Assembly: GCA_030549335.1 (NCBI GenBank)
Contig: CM060190.1
Span: 64,742,118 to 64,806,117, forward strand
Length of the DNA stretch: 64,000 nt
From: Pontederia crassipes
Taxonomy: Eukaryota; Streptophyta; Magnoliopsida; Commelinales; Pontederiaceae
Direction: 5' to 3'
Numbering within the stretch: the first letter of the stretch is position 1; each line of letters begins with the position of its first letter. This document shows positions 12,737 to 25,042 of the stretch, in pieces. Under the pieces are notes generated by a model. It searched no databases. It saw nothing but the letters and a program-made list of their open reading frames with translations, and was not told the DNA's origin. The position numbers were made by a program, and so were the translations under genes.

Positions 12737-15700
12737 ATGGCGGAGTCGCGCGAACCAGGCGGTGGCGAGGACGACCCCGACCGTCGAAAAAGGCGCCGGC
12801 TTACGGGTGGAGATTCCTGCCGCGGCGGGGGAGGAGAAGTGGGGAAGGAGCTGCAAACGGAGTTCCTGCCGCTGCCACCTCCGGCGGTGATGGATCCGTT
12901 GGCTGTCCTGGGGCCGGATATAATGGGGAAGATACTGGAGCTCTGTGATGCACGCAGCGTGGCACGATGTCTGGCCGTCTCTCACGACTGGTACGAGATT
13001 GCGAGGAGCGACGGCATATGGGCGCCCAAGGTTCGAAATTTCTCCGTATTTACTCTGCAAAAGCATATCGTTTTTGCCTTCTTTTGGACTAAATATTTCA
13101 TCTTGGATCGTAATTTGGAGGGTAACGCATAGTCTGTGGATTAACGAACACATGTCGTCTTCTTCGAATTTGGGGGTGTATTTTGTCAACTTGAGAAGCC
13201 CGAATTTTTGTCTAGGGTTTTTGTGCCCAAGCAATCAAAGCTCTTTGATATTAGTATGTGTCGCACGGTTGCAGTTGATTTCTGTCGCTTTCACTTTACC
13301 TCATCGCATAAAGAGAAGGATAACACTTAAACGGATAGACGAAAAAAAGTAGAAGCTACAAAAGTGTCAACGCTACTTGGTCGAGAGAGTCGTATAGTTA
13401 AGTAGTTAACAGACAATAGGAATGACTCTATAGTAGTCTCCAAAAGTAGGATTCCTATTTTATGAAAATAAATTTAGTGTCTAATTAAAAATAAACAGAC
13501 TCCAAACGCCATCTAGATATGTTGGAGATATCAGATTTGCCGAATTAGAATTTAAGTTTTGAACTTGTGTTGAAACATATATTTCAATTCTTTCCTGACC
13601 TGTTGTATATCCCGGTGCCATTCGGCTAGTGTTCAAGTCTTTAGAGGGTCATTATGTTCTACAATATAATATGCAGTTGCCAGTAGGATTGCATCTACTG
13701 GTAACTCTGCCGACATCTTCTTTTTCCAATAAATACAAGATTTACTATTGAAAGCATATAAAATCTCTAGATGATATAGCACAAGTTTTCTTTAAAAGGG
13801 GTTATGATTAGGAATTAGGATGATAACAATGGCTTCAATTTTAATGAAATATTGTGGTTTCTGAAAATACATCCCTGATATAAAAGATGAAAATGTAGAT
13901 GTCAGGTGGCTAAGGTTCTTCATGATGGCACTTGTTGATTGCTTGGTGCATGTTCATGTAATCAAGCCTAAATTTAAAATGCCATCCAAAGCCCCCGTTG
14001 TGCACATTATAGCACACCATATATGCTTTAACAACCTACGAAATGGTACGTGTTGCCTCTTGCTGGATTTCTTTTGGGGATTATACAGGAGTTGGCTGGG
14101 CGTCAACATTTCTGTCTCGGTTTTCTTACTTTCCTGTTTGTGTTAATGCCTAAGCATTTTGATGATGTTTGCGTGGAGCCATCTAAACAAGAAGGTTTAT
14201 TTGAGAATTGATCATAGTATAATTTCTAGAACATTTTTTAGCATCATGTTCTTTGTTTGATTGTCAAGACATCAAGAGGATTATTACTAGGATGTACAGG
14301 GGGAGATGAGCCTTCCTCAGGATCCAGTGTTATATATGGTTTCTGTGGCTCCTTTGAGGACTTATCCCATCTATTATTTTGTTGTTCCCTTGGTGGGGAA
14401 GTTTGACGTGTAGGTGGCTGTAGGTTGGATGTGAGATCTGAGATGCGGTTTTGGCAATTCCTCCCAAGAAGTGTCACTCATCAAGGTAGCAAGACATGTT
14501 TCGAGAACAGGTGGCACATTTAGCACTCTTGGGGGGCTTTATGGTCCCCACACAATAGATGGAATTTAGGGTCGAAAACTTTTACATTGTTGATATTGTT
14601 TAGTACATTTGCATCCTAGTTTGGGATAATCAACCAAGAAATAAGGATGTTGTGCTCCTAAGGAAGTATGCAGCAGTGTTGTGGCTGCCAGATGATGCAG
14701 TGTGCTACATGCAGAGTAGGAGCGTGTAATTTTTTTTATAAACCTCATTCCTGTTTAAGAAAAATCTCATCTCTGTTCTTCTTACTCATCATTTTTGTTC
14801 TGATATGCAATATTTTATGCTTTCCATTTATTTTGTTATATGTATTTTTTTTACATGTGAAACAAATAACATTGCTAAATTCTATCTCAGTGTGAGAAGT
14901 TGTGGGAGGGGAAGGCCCATATTCCCCGATTAGCGAAGCTACGTGGAGCATCAAAATTAGCAGCTTGTTCCATGTCCATCATGGATGGCAAAAGAGTAAT
15001 GACTTCATACAGTTTGAATATCTTCTAAATATGTGTACTTTCAATGCCATGACTTGTCTATTATGTCCACTACTAAGTTTTTTTGCAGTATTTCCATCTT
15101 TTTTTATGATCATGTGATTTTAATTCTTTTATGATCCATAGTCCATTATCTTTGTTTTAATTTCTACATATTTCATAATGCTGGGTGATGCCTCTAAGGC
15201 TTATAAATTTGCTGCTTGCAACATATTACAAGTTATAATATGTTTAATGGAGCAGCATGATATGCAAAGGGGCATAGTGAAGACATATTACAAGTTATAA
15301 TAAGCTGAAAAACATTCTGGGAAAAGAACAACTACGCGATGTGCTATTTTTGTGGATGTCTATTGTTCTTGGAGATCATCTTAGCTCTATAGCATAATGT
15401 CCTCAATTGCGACTTTGGTGAGATATTGAAATTGACCTGTTGAAGTGCATGATTCATGTAGACGGGGATCACATGCAAAGGGTTTCTTTCTTTTGTAAAT
15501 CATCAGATGCAGTAGGTTCCATATTCCTTAGGACTCGATAACATGATATCTTGCTATCTATTTGTACAGTTTACAGATATCATGTTCTTCTTACACCAGA
15601 ATTATGAAGATTTTAATGTCATTGCTTTTGTGGGGAGAGCTTTGGTGATGTTTAGCCCTCCGGTTATAACAATAGTGGTAGTAGTAGAAGAAGAATAGCA

Positions 15701-16639
15701 ATGATAAAACATAAGCATGAGGGGTGGGAGTAGTAGTGGTGGTGAATGGAAAGAGGCATGATAATAAGATCACGGAAGTTTGTCAAGCCCATTGTTTTCA
15801 TGTCACTGTTTTCACAATTAGTGACCAACTAAGTCTGAGCATGATTACACTTATCTCAGAGGTACTCTGCCTGAGATTTCGTCATTATTGAGAATTTTTT
15901 TTAACAGTTATTGAGAAATCTTTACGCTTATATCTTATGTGATATGCACTTATTTCCAATGTTGTCAAACACGTAAAACGGACACGACACGGAGCAGTCG
16001 GGAAAACACGAAATCGTATACATGTAACTCGACACGGCCGATTCTACCAGAAAAATATTTTATATATTAACTAGCACAGATCAAAATAATATATATCATT
16101 AATGAAGCAAAATTTTCAACTTAAAATCATCAAACCATCAACCAATCAACCAAGTTCATACAAAATAACAAATTGTCAAATGATCATTGTCTACAGGCTA
16201 CAACGCAACTAGAGTAAATATAACATTCTGAGTTCCAACCCCCATGGTTCATCTAATCACAAACACACACCTCGGTCCCCTGTTTGCAAACACATAGAGA
16301 AAGAGTAAGGATCCGAGGGAGGCTTTGCTGTTCGCAAAGGCACAAAGAAAGAGGGAGGAACCGAGGGAGTGCCTTTGTTCGCAAAGACATGGTCAAAGAG
16401 GGAGGGAGGATGCAAACAAGTGCACATCATAAACATGTAGAGAAAGAGGGAGGGAGGGCATACCGGCAGCAGTAGAAAGAGAGGGTGGACGGCTGCAGGA
16501 GGTCAGCAGTGGCTGCAGGGATGAATAGCACGAGCAGGGCGTCCTTAAGCGGTGAACAGTGAGGTTGCACATAGAAAGGAGAAAGATGGCACAGTGAGCA
16601 GCCACATAGAGAGAGAGAGAGAGCGAGAGAGAGAGAGAG

Positions 16640-16694
<55 letters not shown>

Positions 16695-18152
16695 CGAACA
16701 ACGCCAAGCTGCAACAGCACGAGCAGGGCGGGGCTGTAGGCGGCGAACAGTGCAAGAAAGGGGGGCTGCGGAAGCGAACGCCAGCAGCGATGTCGTGGTG
16801 GCGAGAGAGAGTAGCGGACAAAAAAGGATTTTAGGGCTTTGTGATTTGAGAGGAAAAAGGCAGTGGCGTTCTCACGTGGGCGAATGAGCGGGAGGGGGGA
16901 AAAAACGGAACGTGATTCCACCGTTTCTACGCGTCAGAGCGCGATTCTACTGCGACTCACTAGAATGCGATTCCAGCTGGAAACGAACACATTTTGACGG
17001 GTACGAGTTGACTCGCGTTTTTGACTACCTTGCTTATTTCCCTCTTTGTATTTCAGTCGTGTGCCATAAAGTTATATTTGGCATTTTTGACTGCTTTTGG
17101 ACCCCATGCCCTGGGGTTAAGCAGCATGTCTGTCATGGCCTCGAAATAAATCAGGCTTATGCAAGCAAGATTAAATGCACAATTACAATAATCTGCTATA
17201 GACAAATCTACACTTGCAAACATAGATATGTTGATATTGACATGAATGGTTGTGTGTTTGCATGTTCAATTATTTTTCATTAGAAGCTGAGCGTGGATAT
17301 TCACAGTTTGACAATTATTTACAACTATGCTCCTACACGATAATTGTAATTTGTGATGCTTCCTCAAGTTCTATCTGGACTCTGGAGTTTCAGTTTTAGC
17401 TGGATTTTCTTTTGGTTAAAAGTTTTTTTGGGATGGAATGTTTTGCTACATAGAGATCACTTTCTGATACCAGAATAAGTGAAATGGGTTCATCCTTTGT
17501 AAGAAACACGCTACTACTCTGCAAAGCTGTTTTAATGGGTATTTGTTTTTGTCAGGTGCGCATCATAAGGGACGATCTTTGTGATCATGTTTGGGAATTT
17601 CGGTTTAAGAAGGTATGTGCACTTAACCTTTATTTTAAAACGTGTGACCCCTCTTATAGTGGATGGATGGTTGGGGTAAAGATATGTAGAGAACAACAGG
17701 ATGCGCTGTTAGTGTAAATTTAAACATTGTTGCCAGCAAGTGCGGTGCTACAAGAATTGTCTCCTTTAGTTTTGTGCACCTTTAAATGAAATTACTTAAC
17801 AAGACATACCCCTAACATGCAGACAGCTCCAGAATATTGGCGTAACCTCGATCCATCATGGAAGGGCACAGGGCCTCCGATGCGAAGGTACTTCCACTGG
17901 GATGGTTCTCACACAGCAGACCCTGACGATAAGGTTTGGGGTGGCCATGAGTGCACCTACTCCATAATGACCAGCTATGTAGGTCAGGGGAAGATCAGGA
18001 ACCATTATGTGAGGATCAACAGATGGTATCCAATGACAGTGTCACGGAGGGAGGATTGGAGCTGGGAGATGTCGAACCACCTCTACTGCTACAATAGCGT
18101 TCCTGATGCCGAAAAAGAAGGCGGGACCGGACCGCTCTTTCCGGTCTGGTAG
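12737..18152 (+). CDS. F-box protein, four exons, 261 aa
   Basis: The coding exons are 12737-13030, 14891-14995, 17556-17612 and 17823-18152. All junctions are GT-AG in phase 0, giving 261 residues. Residues 1-50 are acidic/basic and glycine-rich, with the likely nuclear signal RRKRRR near 17-22. The F-box follows at about 52-98 (PLAVLGPDIMGKILELCD, then the helix ending DGIWAPK) and continues over the junction into CEKLWEGKAHIPRL. The C-terminal half has conserved blocks DLCDHVWEFRFKK, APEYWRNLDPSWKGTGP, VWGGHECTYSI and RREDWSWEMSNHLYCY, and ends GTGPLFPVW. F-box proteins act as substrate receptors of SCF ubiquitin ligases through SKP1; the substrate here is unknown. I know this architecture from small uncharacterised plant F-box proteins but cannot give a symbol. 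An in-frame ATG exists at 12536; 12737 (MAESREPGGG) was chosen because GC-rich coding sequence starts there. Introns 1 and 2 are long (1860 and 2560 bp). Confidence 0.9.
13031..14890 (+). other. Intron 1 of the F-box gene
   Basis: 1860 bp, starting GTTCGA and ending TATCTCAG. It holds no recognisable transposon with defined ends. A minus-strand frame at 14244-14477 is proline/glutamine-rich but has no support from a family or splice sites. Confidence 0.8.
15957..17032. mobile_element. hAT-type non-autonomous element in F-box intron 2
   Basis: The 8-bp duplication CTTATTTC occurs at 15949-15956 and again at 17033-17040. Between the copies the element starts CAATGTTGTCAAACACG, and its other end, read inward, is CAAGGTAGTCAAAAACG, giving an imperfect terminal inverted repeat. 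An 8-bp duplication is the hAT signature. The same ends occur in the element at 29419-30020. The 1076-bp element carries a (GA)n microsatellite, GC-rich flanks and no transposase. It accounts for more than 40% of intron 2. Confidence 0.85.
16608..16693. repeat. (GA)n microsatellite
   Basis: About 86 bp of GA with a few GC and AA interruptions, inside the hAT element. It creates long serine/leucine and arginine/glutamate frames that are not genes. Confidence 0.95.
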
Positions 18153-19552
18153 GCTGAACCAGATAGTTAGTCATAGAACTGCTACAGTAGTCCGGTAGAT
18201 GGACGCATCATTGTAGAATAGTAGCAGAGACGATATCTTTAGCCTCTTGTTTATTTTGGACTGTTTGCTGTGTTGTTCACTTTTAAGGCTTGGTAAACTC
18301 AATAAAAGCGTTGGTGTGTTTCTGTTTGCATACCAATACAATTCTTTTAACAGCGACGGAGCCAAAAAATATTTTAGGGGAGGAGGGGGCAACATTATGG
18401 GTGAAAGTGATTCGAGTCGATTTTTTGATTAAAAAAATTTGGTCGGTTTTTAAATTATAAAAATTAATCTAAAACAATTTAAAAAAAGAAAAAATCATCT
18501 CAAATTTTTCGGATGATTTTTCAAAGAAATATTATTTTTAAAAAATATATAATAAATTATTATTAATATTAATATATTTAATTTTATAATTAAACGTAAG
18601 ATATAATATTAAAACTATTGAGCTAGAGTTTTATAATGTGATTTGAACATATTAAACTATATAAAAAAGAACTATTATACCAATAATAAAAAATAATTAC
18701 TTATAAATTAATTATATAAATATAAATAAATAAAAAGACGGATCCTTTCAGTTTTAAGTAAATTAGTTTTGCTCTATTAAAAAATTATCCTAAATAATAT
18801 TCGGTCTTCTAATTTTTAATTTTTTGATTTTGTTTCTTTTTTCGATTTGATCCAATTTTGCTTACATTACTAACATACACTATAAAATGTATAATTTAAA
18901 ATACAAATGAAATAAATTAAAAGTTAATTAGTTTTAACTGAATAAATAAAAATATAACTAAAAAATATCAAAGAAAAGAAGGATAAAAGAAAGTATAATA
19001 AAAAAATAGCAACAAAAGAAATGTAAAGCATGGCACTTGCCAGCAGACTAGCTTTGATTTTTTGACATTTTAGGGGTTATATTTTATTTAGGCGGTATGT
19101 CAGGCAAAATGTTCATTCGTCACGTCACTTCCAGGAGTTCGTCCAGGGAATAATTGTTCGTGGCCGTGGGAGATGCCAAGTTCAAAGTTGTTCAACGCTC
19201 GAACCGCCAACTCTCTCTTCGGCTCCACGGCCGCGGAGTTGACACGCGTGGTCGACTGCGCCCGTGCCGATGTTGGTCGACCGCCAACTTTCTCTTCGGC
19301 TTCAGGCTCTCGGCCTTCTCTCATCCATCCTTGCCGTGGTGAGATGTTTCGACCAACTCATTATCATATTTGATTAGTAACTTTATTTTTTTAAATGATC
19401 CTAATTATCATGAGAGAGAGAGAGTCTTTTCAGTATGGAATACATTTTGGTCAATATTATCGGATAAATATTATGTTAATTTTATATAAACTATAAGCAT
19501 CTAAATTTAAAATATAATAATATACGCTTATACATATTTTAAATTATTCAGG
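18153..19552. other. 3' flank of the F-box gene and AT-rich intergenic DNA
   Basis: The first 170 bp probably hold the 3' UTR; AATAAA occurs at 18300-18305. From about 18357 a phrase 'gacggagccaaaaaatatttt' followed by a G-run looks like one end of a hAT-like repeat whose partner I could not find. A GC-rich block at about 19120-19345 contains two copies of 'accgccaact(c/t)tctcttcggct'. I recognise no gene in it. Confidence 0.4.
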
Positions 19553-19560
19553 TGTCCAAC

Positions 19561-20046
19561 CAGGGCTGGCTCAAGAGCTTGGGCGGCCTAAAGCGAAATT
19601 ATAAAAATTATATAAATAAAAAACATTATTATATTTATTTTTTCGATATAAAATTTTATAATTATATATGAAAACAATTAATCTATGAAGATAATAAATA
19701 AGAACTTTTTTTAAGTACAATTCTTCAATGCAAAATAATAAAAATATTTTTAACCATGAGTAATAATAATATTAATGAAATAATCAAATGAAGTATTATT
19801 GATTTTTGAGAAAAATCTAATATGAAAAATGTCATAAGTTAAATTTTAAAAATAAGAAGATATCTAATTATGAAGCATTAATTATGATTTAATAGTGAGG
19901 ATAAATGATATAAAAAATGAAGATAAGATATATATTTAGTGTTTTAAAATCAATCAATATATTAAATTTAATATTTTTAAATTAATACTTAACATATAAT
20001 ACATAATTAGGGGCCTTCTGAGTGGCCTCCCCTTGAGCCGGCCTTT
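19561..20046. mobile_element. hAT-type MITE, 486 bp
   Basis: A perfect 8-bp target duplication TGTCCAAC flanks the element (19553-19560 and 20047-20054). The left end reads CAGGGCTGGCTCAAG and the right end, reversed, AAAGGCCGGCTCAAG, matching at 12 of 15 positions. The interior is AT-rich and non-coding. Confidence 0.88.
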
Positions 20047-20054
20047 TGTCCAAC

Positions 20055-20728
20055 GGACTATTCCATTTAAAATTTTAGTTTTTTGTTGGATTTAGAAAAT
20101 TCTAAAAGTTTTTATGTAGGTGAAATAATTTTTTAGGTCTTTTTTGCTTACCCTCCTAGTCTTGCTATTCTCTTAAATCTAATAAAGCTTGATTAATATT
20201 TAAATACTTCTTACCGACAACAAAAAAAGTTAAAGAGAAGGATTACATTTTGTGATTGTATAGAGAAAGTTATAAAAACTAACTCTTAAAATTAGTGCTA
20301 CTTAAGTAAAGCTTGATCAATATTTATATGCTTCTTACTAACAAAAACAAAACAAAAACTAAAATCAAGGATTATAATAATCCTTTTAGCTCAAACAAAT
20401 TTTTTTTCTTTTACATTAATCGTTTGAATTTAGATGCATGATGGGAGGTTGGCAATTGACCGAGTCAGACGATTGGGCATGATCAAAGCACAATGGGGGC
20501 ACCTAAACATGGCCAAACGGCCCAAACCCAAGTGCGGGTGGGTTTGGTTGCTCAACGGCTCTGCACCCCCCCTGGATATCTAAAAAAAGGCAAAAAAAAA
20601 AAAAAAGAAAAAAAGAAAAAACGTGCATGCGCCAAACATCGCCCCCACGATGCCCGCTTATTGAGGGCCGCAGGTGGCGCCGGCGTTGGACCCGGTGGTG
20701 ACAACGGCAACGGCGGAGCATCGCCCAG
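20055..20728. other. Upstream region of the universal-stress gene
   Basis: AT-rich to about 20420, then increasingly GC-rich towards the start codon. It includes a poly-A/AAG tract at 20585-20620. No clear TATA box is visible. Confidence 0.4.
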
Positions 20729-21722
20729 ATGGCCGGCCCCGTGAGCTCCGGGGCCGGGGGTAAGCGCAAGGTGATGGTCATCGCCGACCCCGGCCGCGAG
20801 TCGGCCGGCGCGCTCGAGTGGGCGCTGTACCACGCCGTGCTCGAGCACGACGAGATCATCCTCCTGCACGTCGAGGCTGTCTCCAGGCGCGCCACCACGC
20901 TGTCCAACCTCCTCCGCCTCCCCCCATCGTCGGTCGGGGCGGCGGCTCCGGGCCTGCCCTACGGCGCCCTCGCCGCCGAGGACGGCCAGGAGTACGAGTT
21001 CCTCGACGCGTTGAGGGCCAAGTGCGAGGCCGCGCAGCCCACGGTCAGCGTGCAGGTGGAGAGGGTGGAGATGGATTGTAAGGGCAAGGCGGCCACGATT
21101 ATGCTGTGGACCAACCTCTACGACGTTGACCTTCTTGTCATCGGTCAACGCAAGAACCCTTCTTCGTTCTTGAGGTATTAAAAAAAGATTGATGGCGATG
21201 AGAACTAAATTCTTGATGATAATATACTAGATATGTTTAACAGCTCAAATTATTCTTTTCCTGGTCAAAACTTTTGTTTTGGGTAATGTACAAACGAGAA
21301 AACACGTTCAGATGTAGGAAATGGATGTTGCTAGCAAAATTGCTGCTAACCAGAGGTTTTGGTTCCTGTCCAGGAGACAATGCTTGAACTGTGCAGAAAT
21401 TTGAATGTACTATATATGCCATGACTCTCCTTTGTGTTATAGGACAAAAAAATGTAGTAAAATGTTTAACAATACATAATTACAACTCGTACGAGACGTT
21501 CATTAAATGGAGGGATCGATTGAGCAAATTATTTGATATATATTGTCGTAATTTTTTCATAGGTCCAAGTTAAGTGGCAGCACGTCAAGCAAAGGGACGG
21601 ACCCATCAGAGTTCCTGATTGAGAACAGCAAGTGCCTCTGTGTCGGAGTGCAGAAGAAGGGTCAGAACTCAGGCTTCGTCCTCAACACGAAGACACACAA
21701 GAACTTTTGGCTTCTTGCTTGA
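20729..21722 (+). CDS. Universal stress protein-like (adenine nucleotide alpha-hydrolase fold), 201 aa
   Basis: Exons are 20729-21174 and 21563-21722. The GT-AG intron of 388 bp splits an arginine codon, and the joined frame gives 201 residues. The N-terminus KRKVMVIADPGRESAGALEWAL is the first beta strand and helix of the USP fold, followed by ILLHVE. The segment YDVDLLVIGQRK and, after the junction, FLIENSKCLCVGVQKK match the last strands of plant USP-like proteins. The ending TKTHKNFWLLA is typical of one plant subgroup. These proteins bind ATP or remain apo; most have no defined reaction and are linked to stress responses. The classical G-2x-G-9x-G-S/T nucleotide loop is not intact, so ATP binding is doubtful. 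Exon 1 is very GC-rich while exon 2 is not. The ATG was chosen because it opens directly on the conserved strand. Confidence 0.88.
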
Positions 21723-22860
21723 CTGTAGCAATATCTACATCTTCCTGCCTGTGCTGCGTGCAGGTCCATGCAATGTCCTTTTCCGATGACATGTCTGTAT
21801 GTCTTTTCGCCATTATATTCCGGAATCAAGAAGGTAATGAAATCATGAAACATAAGATGGCTTAATGAGACAGTGTTAAGAAACATGATTGGTTGGCGCA
21901 TTATCTCCTACACTTTTGTGCTATGTTGAACATAAGTGCAATGGATTCCACGGGTTAATAGAGCTTCTATCATATGCTTGAGTACTGTTCCTCTTCCTAT
22001 CTGTCTTTGAACATGATTGAAAGACAATTTTGGAAGAAAGTTGAAGGGACAATACGTGATCTATTGATGGCGTCGTCAGTCGTCTGATTAGGCCTATCAT
22101 CCTCGTCCACTTGCAGATCTTTGTATTGTCGAAGAATTCATAAAATGGAACTTATGAAATTTGTCCAGTCAAATGAAAAGGAATTGCTCAGCTCACCACA
22201 AGATGAGTTGTTCTCAAACCCTGGTATCTAGTCTCCTGATATGATCATCGGAATAAATAATCCTAAAGGCTAAAGAAATGTTCAGTCGCCAAATCGGCTC
22301 TTGGTTAATTTGAAGCAATAGCTTATCACTTCATGAAAATTTCTAGAACAATTCCTGGATAAAGAAGACGAGGTCTACAACAGTATCACTTGAAGAAGTG
22401 CTCCTCTCTCAAGTCTCAACGTATCAGATCAACGATTCATGGCACTGTGTGCATTACTTGTATTGCTAACAATAACATCATCATATATAACTCAGCCCAA
22501 AAAGAAAACATCACGATATAACCCAGTACATACTGACTGTAAAGGTCATAAAAAAGCATCTGATCGACATTAAACTGGGAGCATGAGATGATGAGAGAAG
22601 TAAAATGATATCACAGCCTTGCAAAGTTTTTTGCTGAAATTAATAACTCCTGATTGCATCACTTATCTTCATCTACATATATCATTTGCTCATTAAAGAG
22701 TAAATACTAGTAGGCTACCCACCATATTTCCCTCACAAAACATCGTATTGTCAATGATTCTTTATAATGCCAAGAATCCAGGTAACTGATGATACAATGG
22801 AAGGAAGAAAATATTACAAAACCAAATATGCGAAGAAACCTTCAAAAGCCAAGCATCAGA
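21723..22860. other. 3' flank of the universal-stress gene, no gene recognised
   Basis: Mixed-composition sequence without a long frame or clear repeat. The first 200-300 bp are probably the 3' UTR. Confidence 0.4.
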
Positions 22861-22898
22861 CTTGCCTAACGGCCACATAGAAAAGAGAAAAGAAGGAT

Positions 22899-23250
22899 CT
22901 TTAGCCTTTACTCCTCATCCGCCTCCGTCCTGCATCTCTGCAGCTCTTATCCTTCTCCTGTTCTTCCATCTCTCTCATCAACTCAGTAACTTGAACCATG
23001 GTATTGCTCTTCTCATGCAAATAAAATCCAACTACATGCAGAAGTCGGGTAGTGATACTATCTATTGTGAAGAACAAGCTGTGCATTGGTGTTAAGAAGT
23101 CTGATCAGGCTTTAAAGAGGGCGGCGGATGCATGGCGACGAAGAGGGTCAAGATGGTCCACCGCTTACCTTTCTTTTCATCGTCGTAGGTGATGCAAAAC
23201 TCTACTTTCTCATTGGAAGAAAAGAAAGCAAAACGAAGAGGATTACACCT
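22899..23250 (-). pseudogene. Possible minus-strand gene fragment, unknown family
   Basis: The minus-strand frame ending at 22901 reads FLTPMHSLFFTIDSITTRLL, HVVGFYLHEKSNTMVQVTEL, then MREMEEQEKD. It looks protein-like: a hydrophobic helix, then a charged coiled-coil-like tail. The frame directly upstream has a TGA just before FLTPM. Skipping a possible 68-bp intron (GTAAGCGG...GATCAG) would join it to an upstream segment ending EFCITYDDEKK. No further exons, promoter or family match could be found, so this is either a short unknown gene or a gene relic. Confidence 0.3.
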
Positions 23251-23775
23251 CATTATTCACTTAAATTATTGTCAGCTCTGACTAATGAGGAGCGCAGAAA
23301 GCCAAAAGTGAAATCCGAAGGACAACTGAAATCCGAGCTTTGTCAGGGATTTCAAATCTGACACTTGGTGGGTTTTGTTGTGAAATGATTGAGCCTTTGA
23401 CACGGAACCCATAACAAGACATCATCAGATAAAGTAATAGGTATAGTTTGTATGACTCATCGACAACCAATAACAATGAGGAGTATTCAACCCAAAGTAA
23501 GAATAAGCGATGATAAGTAAGTAATCTCAAACCACAACATTAGCTTTTCGCTAACAATGGAATATTATCTTTGCTACAGGTATGTGGCTTGTCTTTGGAG
23601 AAACTGTTAGGATCATAGTTAAATTATTATTATAGTAAAGATTAATTTAAGATTAGTATTTTTCTTCTTTTATTTGAGTTTGGCCAGAATTATTGTGAAT
23701 TTACCTTATAAGTAGGATCCTAATTTGAAATTTTATTATGAGAATATATTTCTTTATCACTTATAAAATTAAGAG

Positions 23776-24338
23776 TTAACCACATCTAAACTATCGCGAT
23801 TTTCCACATCTAATCTCAAACTACAAATTTCATTTTTTGAACCCTAAATTTTCACGATTTTTTCGCTTTAATCCTTCTGTCCAATTCTGTCGATTTCTCC
23901 ATTATTTTTTATTTTTATATTTGTAAAAAATCTATTATACCCTACTTGAGTATTAGTTCATTTTTATATAAAATAATATATAATAACAAATATAAAAAAA
24001 TTTCAAAAAAGAGAAAAATGAGGATGCGTGTCCGCCTCCCCTTCCCTTTGCACGTGCTCCGACCGCCCCCTTTTGTCCGTCGGAGCAGAGGGGGGCTGGC
24101 GACTCCGTCCTCTTCATTTTTTTCTTTTTTAATTATTTTTTATATTTATTATTATATATTATTTTATGTACAAATGAACTAACACTCAAGTCAGGGGTAA
24201 CAGAGAAGTCGACGGAATTGGACAAAAGGATCAAAGTGAAAAAATCGTGAAAGTTTAGGGACCCAAAAAATGAAATTTATAGTTTGGGATTAGGTGTGAA
24301 AAAGCACGATAGTTTAGGAGTGATTAGAGAAAATTCCT
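23776..24338. mobile_element. Mutator-like MITE with long TIRs (copy A)
   Basis: The left arm, about 23776-23900 ('ctaaactatcgcgatttt...ctgtccaattctgtcga'), is an inverted match of the right arm, about 24210-24338. It shares arm sequence with the 5.2-kb element at 28960. A GC-rich core at 24025-24110 sits between AT-rich arms. The ends are approximate because the element abuts copy B and no clean target duplication was found. Confidence 0.6.
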
Positions 24339-25042
24339 TAAACCTCTTATGCGATTTTTTGTATTTAACACTAATATATGAACTCACCATAGAACATTCC
24401 TAAATTATATCATGATTTTTACTTTAGTCCATCTGTCTAATTCTGTTATTTTTTTCCTATTTATTAAAAAACTAAATGACCCTTCTCATCTCATTTACTC
24501 TTTAGAAGTTTAAAATAATAAATATATATATTAAAAAATAAATAATATAAAAGGGGGTGCTGCTCCCTCTCCCTCGCCAGTGTAGGAGGGAGGGGGCAGA
24601 GGTGGTCCCATGTCCGCATCCTCACCCCCACCCCTGTGCTCGCGGTAGCCAATGATGCCAGAGCGGAGCAGCGAGATGGGGGGACTCTTTCTCTCTTATC
24701 ACATCGTCATTGCATCCACGTCCGCATTTGCAGCCTCTCATCGGGGACGCAGGGCCCCACCCCTCCCTCCAATGTCGATGAGAGAGAGGAGGCAACACCC
24801 TCTTTTTAATGTTATGTATTTTAAAATTATTTTTATTACATATTAATTTAAATATTTAAAGATTAGTTTTTTAGTAAATAGAAAATAAAAAATCAAATAA
24901 ATTAACAAAAATTAGGCGGATTGGCTAAATTAAAAATCGTGGTATAATATAGGAATGTCCTATGGTAAATTCAAATATTGGGGTTAAATGTAAAAAAATC
25001 GTTATAGTTCAAGAAAGGTTTAAGAAATTAACCCTAACTCAT
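24330..25042. mobile_element. Mutator-like MITE with long TIRs (copy B)
   Basis: The left arm from 'attccttaaacctc' and the right arm ending '...ggtttaagaaattaaccc' are inverted copies over about 150 bp, both including 'ccatag(a/g)acattcctaa/ta'. The core at 24555-24790 is GC-rich and non-coding. It is related to, but diverged from, copy A. Confidence 0.55.

Noticed and set aside
14244-14477. 77-codon proline/glutamine-rich minus-strand frame in intron 1
   Set aside because: No recognisable domain, no neighbouring exons and inside a well-supported intron.
16393-16921. Serine/leucine-rich and RE-rich frames up to 164 codons
   Set aside because: They translate the (GA)n microsatellite and its flanks on both strands inside a hAT element; no domain or splice support.
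20552-21148. 198-codon minus-strand frame opposite the universal-stress exon
   Set aside because: Shadow of GC-rich coding sequence on the plus strand.
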